A stretch of DNA of 64,000 nt from Alphaproteobacteria bacterium (GCA_028289285.1 JANQRF010000004.1:1-64000); one strand, 5' to 3'. Shown: positions 17,515 through 27,152, counted from the first letter of the stretch. The notes: generated by a model from the letters alone, not told the origin. Made by a program: numbers and translations.

Positions 17515-18785
17515 AACAAGCATCCCGCATTCAGACTGTTATTGAGGTTTTGGAAAAAATCGATCAAAGCAAAATCCCGATGGATAATACCATCCGCGAT
17601 TATATGCAGCATCGCCGCTATATAGGCTCCAAGGACCGCAGTGCCATCGTTGAACGCGTCTATCAAATTGTACGCCATCATGCGCGCCTGACCTGGCTTT
17701 TAGAGCAATCCGGCGTTGAGCTCACCCCGCGTAACTACGTGATCGCGGATTTATCCTGGCACGGGCAGGACATGACTAATTTGTTTACAGGCGAAAAACA
17801 TGCACCGGAGCCGCTGACCGATGCAGAAAAAAACTGGGCCAAAAATCTGATTGAACATAGCAAGATGCCGCTTTCCGTTCAGGTCGAATGCCCGGACTGG
17901 GCCCTGGAGAAATTGCAAACACTTTACGGCGATGCGTTTGAACGCCAGCTTCGCGCCATGCAGGACGCTGCGCCGCTCGACTTACGGGTCAATGCGCTGA
18001 AAACAACCCGCGAAGATGCACAGAAATTTTTGGCCGCCCAGGAGGTCAAAACAACGCACGCGCCTTATTCTCCCTGGGGCCTCAGGGTCGAGGGCAAAGC
18101 TTTCATGAGTGCAACCAAAGCCTTTTCAAAAGGCCATGTCGAAATCCAGGATGAAGGCTCGCAACTTATTGCCCTTGTCAGTGGGGCCGCGCCCGGCATG
18201 CGCGTTCTGGATTATTGCGCCGGCGCAGGTGGCAAAACGCTTGGCATTGCAGCCATGATGGAAAATAAAGGCAATATCGTTGCCATGGATATTGATGCAC
18301 GCCGCCTTGAAAAAGGCCGTCCACGTTACCGCAAAGCGAGCGTACATAATGTTGAGCTACGCAGTCTTGAAGAAGATAAAAACCGGAAATGGCTTCGCCG
18401 TCAAAAGGAAACCATGGATGTGGTTTTGGTCGATGCGCCCTGTTCCTCATCGGGTACCTGGCGGCGCAACCCGGATTTACGCTGGAAGCAGTATGGCCCG
18501 TCTTTGGAGGATATTATCACCATGCAAACAGAGATTCTTGAAAAAGTGGCCGACAAGGTAAAGCCGGCTGGCAGACTTGTGTATGCAACCTGCTCTTTAT
18601 TTAAAGAGGAAAATGAAGATCAGGTTGATCTTTTCCTCAAAAACCATCCGGGCTTTGACATCCTGCCGTTAGACCAGGCATGGCCCTTGGAGACCCCGCC
18701 CCCCTGCGCCGGGCCGTATCTGCGCCTGACACCTGCCGATCATAACACGGACGGGTTTTTCACAGCCATTCTCCAAAAGAAGTAA
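17511..18785 (+). CDS. rsmB: RsmB/NOP-family 16S rRNA m5C methyltransferase
   Basis: 424 residues from the ATG at 17511, which overlaps the stop of the GNAT gene (ATGA). The N-terminal part is the RsmB-type RNA-binding helical region. The SAM site is VLDYCAGAGGKTLGIAA. The two catalytic cysteines are in VLVDAPCSSSGTWRRNPD and YATCSLFKEEN, the order expected for RNA m5C methyltransferases. E. coli RsmB modifies C967 of 16S rRNA. The annotation as RsmB rather than another NOP2/Sun paralogue rests on the N-terminal region and is likely but not proved. Confidence 0.92.
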   Translation: MKQASRIQTVIEVLEKIDQSKIPMDNTIRDYMQHRRYIGSKDRSAIVERVYQIVRHHARLTWLLEQSGVELTPRNYVIADLSWHGQDMTNLFTGEKHAPEPLTDAEKNWAKNLIEHSKMPLSVQVECPDWALEKLQTLYGDAFERQLRAMQDAAPLDLRVNALKTTREDAQKFLAAQEVKTTHAPYSPWGLRVEGKAFMSATKAFSKGHVEIQDEGSQLIALVSGAAPGMRVLDYCAGAGGKTLGIAAMMENKGNIVAMDIDARRLEKGRPRYRKASVHNVELRSLEEDKNRKWLRRQKETMDVVLVDAPCSSSGTWRRNPDLRWKQYGPSLEDIITMQTEILEKVADKVKPAGRLVYATCSLFKEENEDQVDLFLKNHPGFDILPLDQAWPLETPPPCAGPYLRLTPADHNTDGFFTAILQKK

Positions 18786-18794
18786 AAATATTTC

Positions 18795-18838
18795 TTGACA
18801 AAATATGCATGATGCCAACTATATGCATTAATAGTTGG
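18795..18838 (+). promoter_or_regulatory. Promoter and operator upstream of the pentapeptide gene
   Basis: A perfect -35 TTGACA (18795-18800) is followed by ATATGCAT at 18803-18810 and again at 18821-18828. A perfect inverted repeat CCAACTAT (18815-18822) / ATAGTTGG (18831-18838) covers the expected -10 region (TATATG near 18820). This layout suggests repression by a dimeric regulator; the MarR-like protein encoded at 20077 is a candidate. That link is inference. Confidence 0.6.
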
Positions 18839-18864
18839 TAACCACCATGTGTAAGGGGTTTTAC

Positions 18865-19389
18865 ATGTATATCTATTCTCTGTCCGGAACCATTCTCTAT
18901 GAAGGCAATTTTAAAACCATGCGCCGCTGCGTTGAGGCAGCCGTGATTAAAGGTGTTGATTTATCTCGCGCCAATTTACGCGGGATCAATTTGCGCTATG
19001 CCAAACTTGATACAGCCAAACTTAACGGCGCCTGTTTATGGGGCGTCGATCTATCGCATGCGGATATAGCAGGCGCATATTTATACGAAACTGATTTCAG
19101 GGCTAGCGCGCTCCGGCAAACATGTCTTGCGGAAAGTGATGCGCGTGGGGCGGATTTTCGCGGGGCTTTTTTTGACCGGGCAATCTTCCGCGCCGGGCAA
19201 TTTGACCGCGCGCAATTTTCCTGCCCGTCGCTTTTTTCCTGCGCCCTGGAAGAAGCGGAAAGTTTTGAAAGCGCCGTTTACTGGCATTTAGGCGAAACAG
19301 CCTGCCGCATCCGGACAGAGTCGACACCGTGTGATATTCCAGTCTTTTTGCCGGATTTATACAATCATAGATATGCATCTCTTGTATGA
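18865..19389 (+). CDS. Pentapeptide-repeat protein
   Basis: 174 residues from the ATG at 18865, which has an AAGGGG ribosome binding site; an ATG at 18847 is less likely. Residues about 28-120 consist of A(D/N)LXX pentapeptide repeats (VDLSRANLRGINLRYAKLD, ACLWGVDLSHADIAGAYL), which build a right-handed quadrilateral beta-helix. Such proteins range from gyrase protectors to structural proteins, so no function follows. Cysteines are frequent in the later part (LRQTC, FSCPSLFSCALE). It is controlled by a promoter with a strong palindrome. Confidence 0.9.
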   Translation: MYIYSLSGTILYEGNFKTMRRCVEAAVIKGVDLSRANLRGINLRYAKLDTAKLNGACLWGVDLSHADIAGAYLYETDFRASALRQTCLAESDARGADFRGAFFDRAIFRAGQFDRAQFSCPSLFSCALEEAESFESAVYWHLGETACRIRTESTPCDIPVFLPDLYNHRYASLV

Positions 19390-19466
19390 GATTTGCAAAA
19401 TGCAAGACGCCCTATCCCTAAGATAATAGGGATCAGAAAGGATTTTAATCTTTCATTCACTATTAG

Positions 19467-19495
19467 TTGACATAACATTGTATTCAATAATCAAT
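19467..19495 (+). promoter_or_regulatory. Possible promoter for the gene at 19527
   Basis: TTGACA at 19467-19472 lies 54 bases before an AAAGGGG ribosome binding site. The -10 is not clear (ATAATC and ATCAAT are candidates). A small hairpin (ATCCCTA/TAGGGAT, 19414-19433) sits between the pentapeptide gene and this site but lacks a U-tract. Confidence 0.35.
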
Positions 19496-19526
19496 CATTG
19501 GTTGTACATATGAAAGGGGACGAACC

Positions 19527-19862
19527 ATGACGAACATACATAATAAAAGGCTTGAACAGGAGGCAGCGAATGACATGGTGCCGCCTGAATTAAAAAACCC
19601 GCAGATCTTCGACTTAAAGCTCATGGCGGATATGGAGCACAGCTATAAGTGCAAAGCCCGCGAAGCGCTTTCATCTTACCGCTGCTGGCAAAAATTTCAG
19701 GCCCGGCAGACAGACAAGATCATGCAGTTTTACGGGACGATGGAAGGCCGGATGTTACGCCGCCAGGCGGCTGATGCCTGTGCCTTTTACTGGGTGATCC
19801 GCCGAGACCTACGGCGCTCACTCCGTCAGTATTTAAAGCAATCGGGCTGCAGCGCAGCATAA
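19527..19862 (+). CDS. Hypothetical basic helical protein
   Basis: 111 residues, not recognised. Largely helical with many Arg, Gln and Cys (KCKAREALSSYRCWQKF, MLRRQAADACAFYWVIRRDLRRSLRQYL). No signal or membrane segment. The ATG at 19527 follows a strong ribosome binding site (AAAGGGGACG). It is the first of three closely spaced genes that end with a MarR-like regulator. Confidence 0.7.
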   Translation: MTNIHNKRLEQEAANDMVPPELKNPQIFDLKLMADMEHSYKCKAREALSSYRCWQKFQARQTDKIMQFYGTMEGRMLRRQAADACAFYWVIRRDLRRSLRQYLKQSGCSAA

Positions 19863-19883
19863 TTTTAATGTGGGGATGGAAAA

Positions 19884-20147
19884 ATGCAAATTTATATAAA
19901 ACTTGGTCAAGTGCGGGCTATTTCGGTTGAATTCAATCAGGAGTTCGGGGTCTGGCCTTTATTTAAAAAAACAAGTTACCGTTGCGAAACCATTTTGGAT
20001 GTGCCATATACGCAAATTATATTCACATCCGGTAAATGGACACCGCTGAGAAGAGCGGCAGAAATAAAGGCGGCAAATGATGACAAAAAAACTAAACCCA
20101 AAGCTGACAAAACTGACAAAGCTTTTGGAAGAGCTGACAAATGTTGA
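19884..20147 (+). CDS. Hypothetical small protein
   Basis: 87 residues, not recognised. The first 65 residues are strand-rich (MQIYIKLGQVRAISVEFNQE, PYTQIIFTSGKWTPL) and the tail is very lysine-rich (DDKKTKPKADKTDKAF). A GGGGATGG ribosome binding site lies before the ATG. Its 3' end overlaps the MarR-like gene by 71 bases in another frame, so the tail may be the less constrained of the two products. Confidence 0.6.
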   Translation: MQIYIKLGQVRAISVEFNQEFGVWPLFKKTSYRCETILDVPYTQIIFTSGKWTPLRRAAEIKAANDDKKTKPKADKTDKAFGRADKC

Positions 20148-20412
20148 TCCGGATTTTCCGATCTCCTGGGCGCTGGCCTTTATTGACATCGCGCAGCATG
20201 AAGGCTGTGCCTTAAAAGATGTCGCTGACCGCACAGGCATGTCCATGTCAGTCATGTCCCGGACGATTGGAGCGCTCTCCAATGCGCGCCGCATGGGCAA
20301 GCCGTACGGGCTGGTTTTGGTCAAAAGCGCAAAAGATGATAAACGCCGCAAAGAGCTTTTCTTAAGTGCAAAAGGCAAAAAGCTTATCGAAGCGCTCAAG
20401 CGCAAAATCTAA
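20077..20412 (+). CDS. MarR-type winged-helix transcriptional regulator
   Basis: 111 residues, shorter than typical MarR proteins (about 140), with a basic N-terminal helix (LNPKLTKLTKLLEEL) and a winged-helix core. The recognition helix region is ALKDVADRTGMSMSVMSRTIGAL, followed by the wing VLVKSAKDDKRRKELFLSAKGKKL. It probably binds DNA as a dimer; the palindrome upstream of the pentapeptide gene is a plausible target. The start ATG-ATG lies within the preceding gene, so translation is coupled. A bidirectional terminator follows. Confidence 0.85.
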   Translation: MMTKKLNPKLTKLTKLLEELTNVDPDFPISWALAFIDIAQHEGCALKDVADRTGMSMSVMSRTIGALSNARRMGKPYGLVLVKSAKDDKRRKELFLSAKGKKLIEALKRKI

Positions 20413-20421
20413 TTAGTATCA

Positions 20422-20453
20422 CCACTATCTTGTATAATTATACGAGATAGTGG
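20422..20453. terminator. Bidirectional hairpin terminator between the MarR-like and PfkB genes
   Basis: A 32-base near-perfect palindrome, CCACTATCTTGTATAAT paired with ATTATACGAGATAGTGG with a single mismatch. It fills the gap between two convergent genes. The flanking T-rich stretch on the plus side is CTTTTATAT. Confidence 0.75.
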
Positions 20454-20456
20454 CTT

Positions 20457-21365
20457 TTATATAGTATGGGGAACCCAGTCACGTCCATAAGTCGTGCATG
20501 TATTGCTGGCAAATCTGGCGGCTGAAGATACAGCTTCAGGGCTTATTGTATCCGCCTGGGCAAAGTGAAAACATAAAGCGCCTGTAAAAGCGTCTCCTGC
20601 ACCCAGAGTATCTTTGACGTCAACAGGCGTAACAGGAATTGAATAGCCCGGCGATCCTTTTTGAGAGTAAAAAACAGGTCTTTCCCTATCTGTTCCGATA
20701 ACAAGATCTATTCCCCGCCCGTGAAAAGCATTAATCGTTTCATTGATAACAGCACCATTCCCGTGCATTGAAAAGATAACCGCTTTTACATTTAAATCGG
20801 GATCAATCAGATTGGCATCTTCAGGAACTGCCTGCCCTGCATCAATAAGAACCGGAATTTGTTTTTCTTTTGCACCGCAGGCAAAAGGCTCAAATAGGAA
20901 AAAATAGCGTAAATCCGTTCTTATAAGTTGCGCTTGTGAAACGACCTCATCAATCTGCGAATCGGTGAGAGAGATACGATAGCTTTCCTCCATTTTTGGA
21001 GAACCGATAATACGCCGGTCTCCATTCTCCAAAATGACAAAAATATGAGAGTTGGAAATATGAGTGTGCCCGCCATTCACGGCAAGATCATAATGTCCTA
21101 TCTTTTCGTCCCGAAGGGTTTCACAAATAATTTCGGGTTTCGCATAGCCCAAAGGGGCAAATATTTTAACGTCAGCTGGCTCAGGATCAGCATTTCTTAA
21201 ATGATGCGCGAAACAAAAGGCGCTGTTGAAAGCCCCTCCGCCAAGCTGTGTATATTCATGCTGCGCGATAATCCTCGCTTCGGGATTTGTTATCAAGATT
21301 TCAAAGTCTCTACGTAGAATAACTTGAACGTGGTCGATTGAAAATTTTCCAAAAAAAGCGTACAT
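20457..21365 (-). CDS. PfkB-family carbohydrate kinase
   Basis: 302 residues of the ribokinase/PfkB family. The N-terminal signature is LGGGAFNSAFCFAHHL and the C-terminal one is VKDTLGAGDAFTGALCFHFAQ, where the GAGD aspartate is the catalytic base. The family phosphorylates sugars, nucleosides or related alcohols with ATP; the substrate cannot be inferred. Perfect promoter hexamers lie so close to the ATG that the message is probably leaderless. It is convergent with the MarR-like gene and divergent from guaA, 109 bases away. Confidence 0.9.
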   Translation of the reverse strand: MYAFFGKFSIDHVQVILRRDFEILITNPEARIIAQHEYTQLGGGAFNSAFCFAHHLRNADPEPADVKIFAPLGYAKPEIICETLRDEKIGHYDLAVNGGHTHISNSHIFVILENGDRRIIGSPKMEESYRISLTDSQIDEVVSQAQLIRTDLRYFFLFEPFACGAKEKQIPVLIDAGQAVPEDANLIDPDLNVKAVIFSMHGNGAVINETINAFHGRGIDLVIGTDRERPVFYSQKGSPGYSIPVTPVDVKDTLGAGDAFTGALCFHFAQADTISPEAVSSAARFASNTCTTYGRDWVPHTI

Positions 21366-21373
21366 CGCGGCAC

Positions 21374-21400
21374 ATTATAAGCGTTTACTTTTTATGTCAA
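21374..21400 (-). promoter_or_regulatory. Promoter of the PfkB kinase gene, probably giving a leaderless mRNA
   Basis: On the minus strand, consensus TTGACA (21400-21395) and consensus TATAAT (21379-21374) are separated by 15 bases. The start codon is at 21365-21363, only 8 bases after the -10, so transcription would start at or next to the ATG. No ribosome binding site is present. Confidence 0.65.
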
Positions 21401-21474
21401 TAATTTTAAGCCGCGGCGGGACCGGGATGAATAAATAATGTTGAAGAAATCCCTGACACTATATATATAAGCAT

Positions 21475-23070
<1,596 letters not shown>

Positions 23071-23073
23071 GAA

Positions 23074-23538
23074 ATGAGCGATCCAGAATTTGAACGTTGG
23101 AAAGCTGAATTAGAACGTTTTAAGATAAACGCAGATCTCTGGAAATCAGGAACAGAAGCTGCAATGGACTATGCAGCTTCAGCAATCAAAGCCCTATTAA
23201 TACTTAATGGCGGTGCTGCATTAGCTTTTCTAGCTCTCATAGGTCATCTCTACGGAAAAGAAGGGACACCTGAACAACTTCCTTACATGCTTACCCCAGC
23301 TTTACTTCTCTTTGGATGGGGGGCTTTCTTTGGACCTCTAACAGCATTTCTTAGCTATGCTTGTCAGTTTCATTATTCTCAATGCAATACTGCAGATGAA
23401 CCAGAAAAAAGCCCTCATTATAAGACAGCATGTCGTTATCATTTTTTTGCAGTCTTAACAGCCTGCGCAGGTCTCATTTGTTTTATTTTTGGAATGTATG
23501 CAGCAGTTGATGTTTTTAGTATGGGTACAAAATCTTAG
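23074..23538 (+). CDS. Hypothetical membrane protein
   Basis: 154 residues with three hydrophobic segments (AIKALLILNGGAALAFLALIG, MLTPALLLFGWGAFFGPLTAFLSY, FFAVLTACAGLICFIFGMYAAV) after an N-terminal charged helix (FERWKAELERFKINADLW). Not recognised. Its codons are clearly more AT-rich than those of guaA and the VOC gene on either side, suggesting a later insertion into the guaA transcription unit. It starts 3 bases after the guaA stop and ends 2 bases before the VOC gene. Confidence 0.8.
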   Translation: MSDPEFERWKAELERFKINADLWKSGTEAAMDYAASAIKALLILNGGAALAFLALIGHLYGKEGTPEQLPYMLTPALLLFGWGAFFGPLTAFLSYACQFHYSQCNTADEPEKSPHYKTACRYHFFAVLTACAGLICFIFGMYAAVDVFSMGTKS

Positions 23539-23540
23539 AA

Positions 23541-23918
23541 ATGACCTACGACTCCGCAATTCCTGTTCTCCCCTCTCTGGATATCAAAACATCCTGTGAC
23601 TTCTTTGTCGACAAGCTTGGCTTTGATCTGAATTTCATCTGGCAGGAGGATGAGAGCGGGCCGCCGCCTTATGGCGGGGTGCATAAGGGGGATGTACATA
23701 TTCACTTCGTCACCGTGCCGGATAAAAGCATTTGTGCTCAAACCATCTGCCGCATCTATGTCACGGACATTGAGGCGCATTATAAACGCGCGCAAGGTGC
23801 AGGCATTGTCCACCCCAACGGCGCGCTGGCTGAAAAGCCGTGGAATGAAATGGAATTTTCTGTCCTCGACCCGCACGGGGTCTGCCTGCATATCGCGCAG
23901 GAACTGCCCAGCGCATAA
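23541..23918 (+). CDS. VOC-superfamily (glyoxalase/bleomycin-resistance-like) protein
   Basis: 125 residues with the paired beta-alpha-beta-beta-beta layout: AIPVLPSLDIKTSCDFFVDKLGF at the start, a central HIHFVTVPD, RIYVTDIEAHYKRAQGAG and the metal-site-like end MEFSVLDPHGVCLHIAQE. The family includes bleomycin-binding proteins, glyoxalases and dioxygenases, and the substrate is unknown. The layout resembles the bleomycin resistance group. It lies between the membrane protein gene and the acyltransferase with almost no spacing. Confidence 0.88.
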   Translation: MTYDSAIPVLPSLDIKTSCDFFVDKLGFDLNFIWQEDESGPPPYGGVHKGDVHIHFVTVPDKSICAQTICRIYVTDIEAHYKRAQGAGIVHPNGALAEKPWNEMEFSVLDPHGVCLHIAQELPSA

Positions 23919-23920
23919 GG

Positions 23921-25903
23921 ATGAAATACCGTCCTGAAATTGATGGCTTGCGCGCAGTGGCGGTCTTGCCCGTCATTTTGTTTCATGCGGGCTTTGCGCC
24001 TTTTTCCGGCGGCTATGTCGGGGTCGATGTGTTTTTTGTGATTAGCGGCTATCTCATCACCTCCATCCTGCTCAAAGATTTAAGCACCGGCACCTTCACC
24101 CTCACCCGTTTTTATGAGCGCCGGGCGCGGCGCATTCTCCCTGCTTTGTTTTTGATTTTCATGGTCAGCACGATCGCCGCGTGGATTTTGTTGCTGCCCG
24201 ATGAAATGAAAGATTTTACGGGCAGCCTGGCCGCCGCCACGACCTTTTGGTCGAATATTTATTTCTGGCAGGGCAGCGGCTATTTCGGCGGCCCGGCAGA
24301 GCTCAAACCGCTGCTCCATACCTGGAGCCTTGGGGTGGAAGAGCAATATTATATTCTCTTCCCGCTTTTTTTAATGCTCGCCTGGGGGCTCGGGCGTAAA
24401 AAAATCATCATCATCCTGGCCAGCCTGTTTGGCCTCAGCCTCATCGGGGCCCATCTTGGCGCACTGAATGGCTCGAACGGGGTCTTCTTTCTCCTGCCCA
24501 CCCGCATGTGGGAATTGCTCCTCGGTATTTTCGCCGCTTTTTACCTTGCCCGCACAGATATCAAGCAACTGTCTAAGCCCGTCAATGAAGCGCTGGGCCT
24601 CGCGGGCCTTGCCATGATCCTCGCGGCCGTTTTCCTGTTTGATGAAAACACGCCCACGCCCGGCCTGCCGCTGCTGCTGCCCACGCTCGGCGCGCTCCTG
24701 ATTATCCTGTGCGGGCAAGATAAAAACACACTTATATATAAAGTGCTTAGTTTCACGCCCCTGGTCTGGATCGGGCTTATCTCCTATAGCGCCTATCTCT
24801 GGCACCAGCCGCTGCTCGCCTTTGCCCGGCATTACACCTATGAAGATACGCCGCCCTGGCTGCTTGGCGCGCTGTGTCTTGCCACCCTGCCGCTCTCTTA
24901 TCTCAGCTGGCGCTTTGTTGAACAACCTTTCCGGCGCAAAGACGGGTTTTCCCGCCGCTTTATCTTCACGGCCTCGGCGATTGGCATTGTATTCTTCAGC
25001 GCCCTTGGCGCAGCGGGCTATTTTTCAAACGGGTTTGAAAAGCTCTGGCTCTCCCGTCACGACAACGTGACCCAAAAAACCTATCAGCTGTTAAAGCGCG
25101 ATCCGCGCTATGATAATTTCCGCGCCAACGAGCATGGCTATTATGATGATGCCGCCTGCCGCTTTAATAAACCCGAGCTTTCCGCCGCCACACAAGAACG
25201 CCTCATCAAATGTGCCGCGCAGCACGGTCCCGGCCTTGCCGTCATCGGAGATTCGCATGCCATCGATACCTATGGCGTGATGGCTTCTTCCAGTGAGGCG
25301 CCGTTTCTGATCGGCCTGACCAAAGGCGGATGCCAGCTCCATACCTCCGAAGGCGAGCGCTGTTCTTATGAAACATTCTTATCTTTTATTCAGGACAATC
25401 CGGATGTTTTTTCGCAAGTCCTGTTTGAACAATCCGGGCAGCATCTTCTCAATCATCAAAAGGATGTCCATGCGCACGTGAAAGGTCTCAATGCCGGAAA
25501 AGAAAGCCCGGCGTTAAAAGAATTCACAAATCCGATTTTAAGTTATCTTGAAAAACTCGCGCACCATGTCCCCGTTTTATGGTTTGGTCCGCGCATCAGC
25601 ATTCAGGCAGATAAAACTGAAATCCTCGCACGCGGCTGTGATTTCCCTTATATGCCCATCCCCGGACTTGAAGAGACACATAAAGCCGTTGATATCTACC
25701 TGGAAGAAACGCTCAAAACCGCAAACAACATTTCTTACCTGTCCCAGAACAAGGCGCTTGGCTTTACCTTCCCCGAAGATTTCATGAATTGCGAGAATAT
25801 GTATTGGTCAGACAATACCCATCTGAGCGCCAAAGGAGAGGCGCGCTTTGGCGGGCGGTTTGATCTGGCGGGTTACCTGAAAAAACTACGCCATAACCCT
25901 TAA
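23921..25903 (+). CDS. OafA/YrhL-type membrane acyltransferase fused to SGNH domain
   Basis: 660 residues. The N-terminal about 360 residues form an acyltransferase-3 membrane domain with about ten helices. The signature is YRPEIDGLRAVAVLPVILFHAG, followed by GGYVGVDVFFVISGYLIT and the RRARRILPAL motif. The C-terminal periplasmic part (about 400-655) is SGNH-like, with VIGDSHAIDTYG as block I and the D-x-x-H pair in DNTHLSAKG. Such fusions O-acetylate lipopolysaccharide, capsule or peptidoglycan. The acceptor is unknown. No glycosyltransferase cluster is nearby. Confidence 0.94.
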   Translation: MKYRPEIDGLRAVAVLPVILFHAGFAPFSGGYVGVDVFFVISGYLITSILLKDLSTGTFTLTRFYERRARRILPALFLIFMVSTIAAWILLLPDEMKDFTGSLAAATTFWSNIYFWQGSGYFGGPAELKPLLHTWSLGVEEQYYILFPLFLMLAWGLGRKKIIIILASLFGLSLIGAHLGALNGSNGVFFLLPTRMWELLLGIFAAFYLARTDIKQLSKPVNEALGLAGLAMILAAVFLFDENTPTPGLPLLLPTLGALLIILCGQDKNTLIYKVLSFTPLVWIGLISYSAYLWHQPLLAFARHYTYEDTPPWLLGALCLATLPLSYLSWRFVEQPFRRKDGFSRRFIFTASAIGIVFFSALGAAGYFSNGFEKLWLSRHDNVTQKTYQLLKRDPRYDNFRANEHGYYDDAACRFNKPELSAATQERLIKCAAQHGPGLAVIGDSHAIDTYGVMASSSEAPFLIGLTKGGCQLHTSEGERCSYETFLSFIQDNPDVFSQVLFEQSGQHLLNHQKDVHAHVKGLNAGKESPALKEFTNPILSYLEKLAHHVPVLWFGPRISIQADKTEILARGCDFPYMPIPGLEETHKAVDIYLEETLKTANNISYLSQNKALGFTFPEDFMNCENMYWSDNTHLSAKGEARFGGRFDLAGYLKKLRHNP

Positions 25904-26128
25904 AGCAATATAAGGCGCCAGGTTAAAGGCCAGGATCAGGATTTTATAGCGCGCCAGATACTGGAAATAGAGTGGATACACATCCGCCTCTTTTAACCCG
26001 AACATCTTTGCATGCAGCGGGGCCACTTTGCTTTTCAGCATTATTAATAAAACTGTGCTGAAGATTAAAACGGCAATGTTAATCACACTGGTCCAGCCAA
26101 GAAATGTTGTGAATGTTTCAATATCCAT
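25886..26128 (-). CDS. Small two-helix membrane protein (DUF6868-like)
   Basis: 80 residues with two hydrophobic helices (VINIAVLIFSTVLLIML and YKILILAFNLAPYIALRV) and a central HAKMFGLKEADV segment. The pattern W-x-S-x-x-N ... H-x-x-x-F-x-L ... F-N-L-x-P-Y-x-A-L-R fits a small family I know as DUF6868; its function is unknown. The 3' end overlaps the convergent acyltransferase by 18 bases. Confidence 0.75.
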   Translation of the reverse strand: MDIETFTTFLGWTSVINIAVLIFSTVLLIMLKSKVAPLHAKMFGLKEADVYPLYFQYLARYKILILAFNLAPYIALRVMA

Positions 26129-26401
26129 GATGAAGCCCTCCTCATCTATATGTCACAAACAGTACTGTCGATTTTACGCCTGTTTTTTACATCCGTCGAT
26201 ACGGATATTTGACCTCAAAATCACCCCTTAATTTTCGTTAACAGATTATGTATTAAAGTGTTTTTTTACATACAGTTTTAATATATACTGTGATTCGGAG
26301 TAGTACTTTGATTTCCAACCTTTTCTTAACTTTTGTTTGTTTCAATCGATCAACAAAACTTTTTTTCAATCCAAATATAACCTAGGAGATGGAGTAGAAA
26401 A

Positions 26402-27097
26402 ATGGCTACAGCTAAAAAGAAGAAACCGGCTGCCAAGAAGAAGGCACCGGCTAAGAAAAAGAAGAAAGTTGCTAAAATGGCAACTGCCGTCGTAAAGAAA
26501 GCCGCCGCGAAAAAGAAAAAGCCGGCAGCTAAGAAGAAAAAAGCAGGTTCAGCGGCCACCAAGAAGGCTGCTGCTGCAAGAAAGGCCGCTGCTAAAAAGA
26601 GAAAGCCGGCAGCCAAGAAGAAAACAGCTGCTAAAAAGAAGACAACAGCTAAAAAGAGAACCGTAAAGAAGACAGCCAAGAAAACTGTCAGAAAGACGGC
26701 CAAGAAAAAGGCAGCTCCTAAGAGAAAAACAGCTGCTAAGAAAAAGCCGGCAGCTAAGAAGAAAAAAGCCGTAAGAAAGACAGCCAAGAAAACTGTCAGA
26801 AAGACGGCTAAGAAAAAGGCAGCGCCTAAGAGAAAAACAGCTGCCAAGAAAAGAAAGCCAGCAGCTAAGAAGAAAAAAGCCGTAAGAAAGACAGCCAAGA
26901 AAACTGTCAGAAAGACGGCCAAGAAAAAGGCAGCTCCTAAGAGAAAAACAGCTGCTAAGAAAAAGCCGGCTGCGAAAAAGAGAAAGCCTGCAGCTAAAAA
27001 GAAGACAGCTGCGAAGCGGACCTCTGTAAAGCGTAAGGTCGCCAAGAAAAGACCTGCCGCGAAGAAAAAAACAACGGCTCGCAAGAAAAAGCGCTAG
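26402..27097 (+). CDS. Histone H1-like lysine/alanine-rich DNA-binding protein
   Basis: 231 residues made almost only of Lys, Ala, Arg, Pro, Thr and Val, with AAKKKPAAKKKK and RKTAKKTVRKTAKKK units. No globular domain precedes the tail. Such proteins bind DNA non-specifically and compact the nucleoid, like eukaryotic H1 tails and the bacterial HctA/AlgP-type proteins. An ATG with a GGAGATGGAG ribosome binding site starts the gene. About 270 bases of AT-rich DNA lie upstream, and a strong terminator follows at 27121. Residues about 88-196 are three tandem copies of a 36-37-residue unit. A similar tail occurs in the protein at 50130. Confidence 0.9.
   Translation: MATAKKKKPAAKKKAPAKKKKKVAKMATAVVKKAAAKKKKPAAKKKKAGSAATKKAAAARKAAAKKRKPAAKKKTAAKKKTTAKKRTVKKTAKKTVRKTAKKKAAPKRKTAAKKKPAAKKKKAVRKTAKKTVRKTAKKKAAPKRKTAAKKRKPAAKKKKAVRKTAKKTVRKTAKKKAAPKRKTAAKKKPAAKKRKPAAKKKTAAKRTSVKRKVAKKRPAAKKKTTARKKKR
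26663..26990 (+). repeat. Three tandem coding repeats of about 108-111 bp in the H1-like gene
   Basis: Repeat starts at 26663, 26771 and 26882 (GTAARGAAGACAGCCAAG-type beginnings) give periods of 108 and 111 bases. The copies are nearly identical at DNA level, differing mainly at third codon positions and by one codon. This favours length variation by recombination. Confidence 0.85.
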
Positions 27098-27120
27098 TTT
27101 TTTCTAAAGCTTAAGAAATT

Positions 27121-27152
27121 AAAGACCCCGCCCTTCCGGCGGGGTCTTTTTT
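27121..27152 (+). terminator. Intrinsic terminator of the H1-like gene
   Basis: A perfect stem AAAGACCCCGCC / GGCGGGGTCTTT with a 5-base loop, ending in a T-tract. It lies 24 bases after the stop codon and 32 bases before the M32 peptidase gene. Confidence 0.92.

Noticed and set aside
24371-24925. 184-residue minus-strand open frame inside the acyltransferase
   Set aside because: Low-complexity Gly/Arg/Gln product opposite conserved acyltransferase motifs; a shadow frame.
26350-27084. 244-residue minus-strand frame rich in Phe, Leu and Ala opposite the H1-like gene
   Set aside because: It is the complement of AAG/GCT codons in the Lys/Ala repeats, so the open frame is a by-product of composition. 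The plus strand has the ribosome binding site and the terminator.
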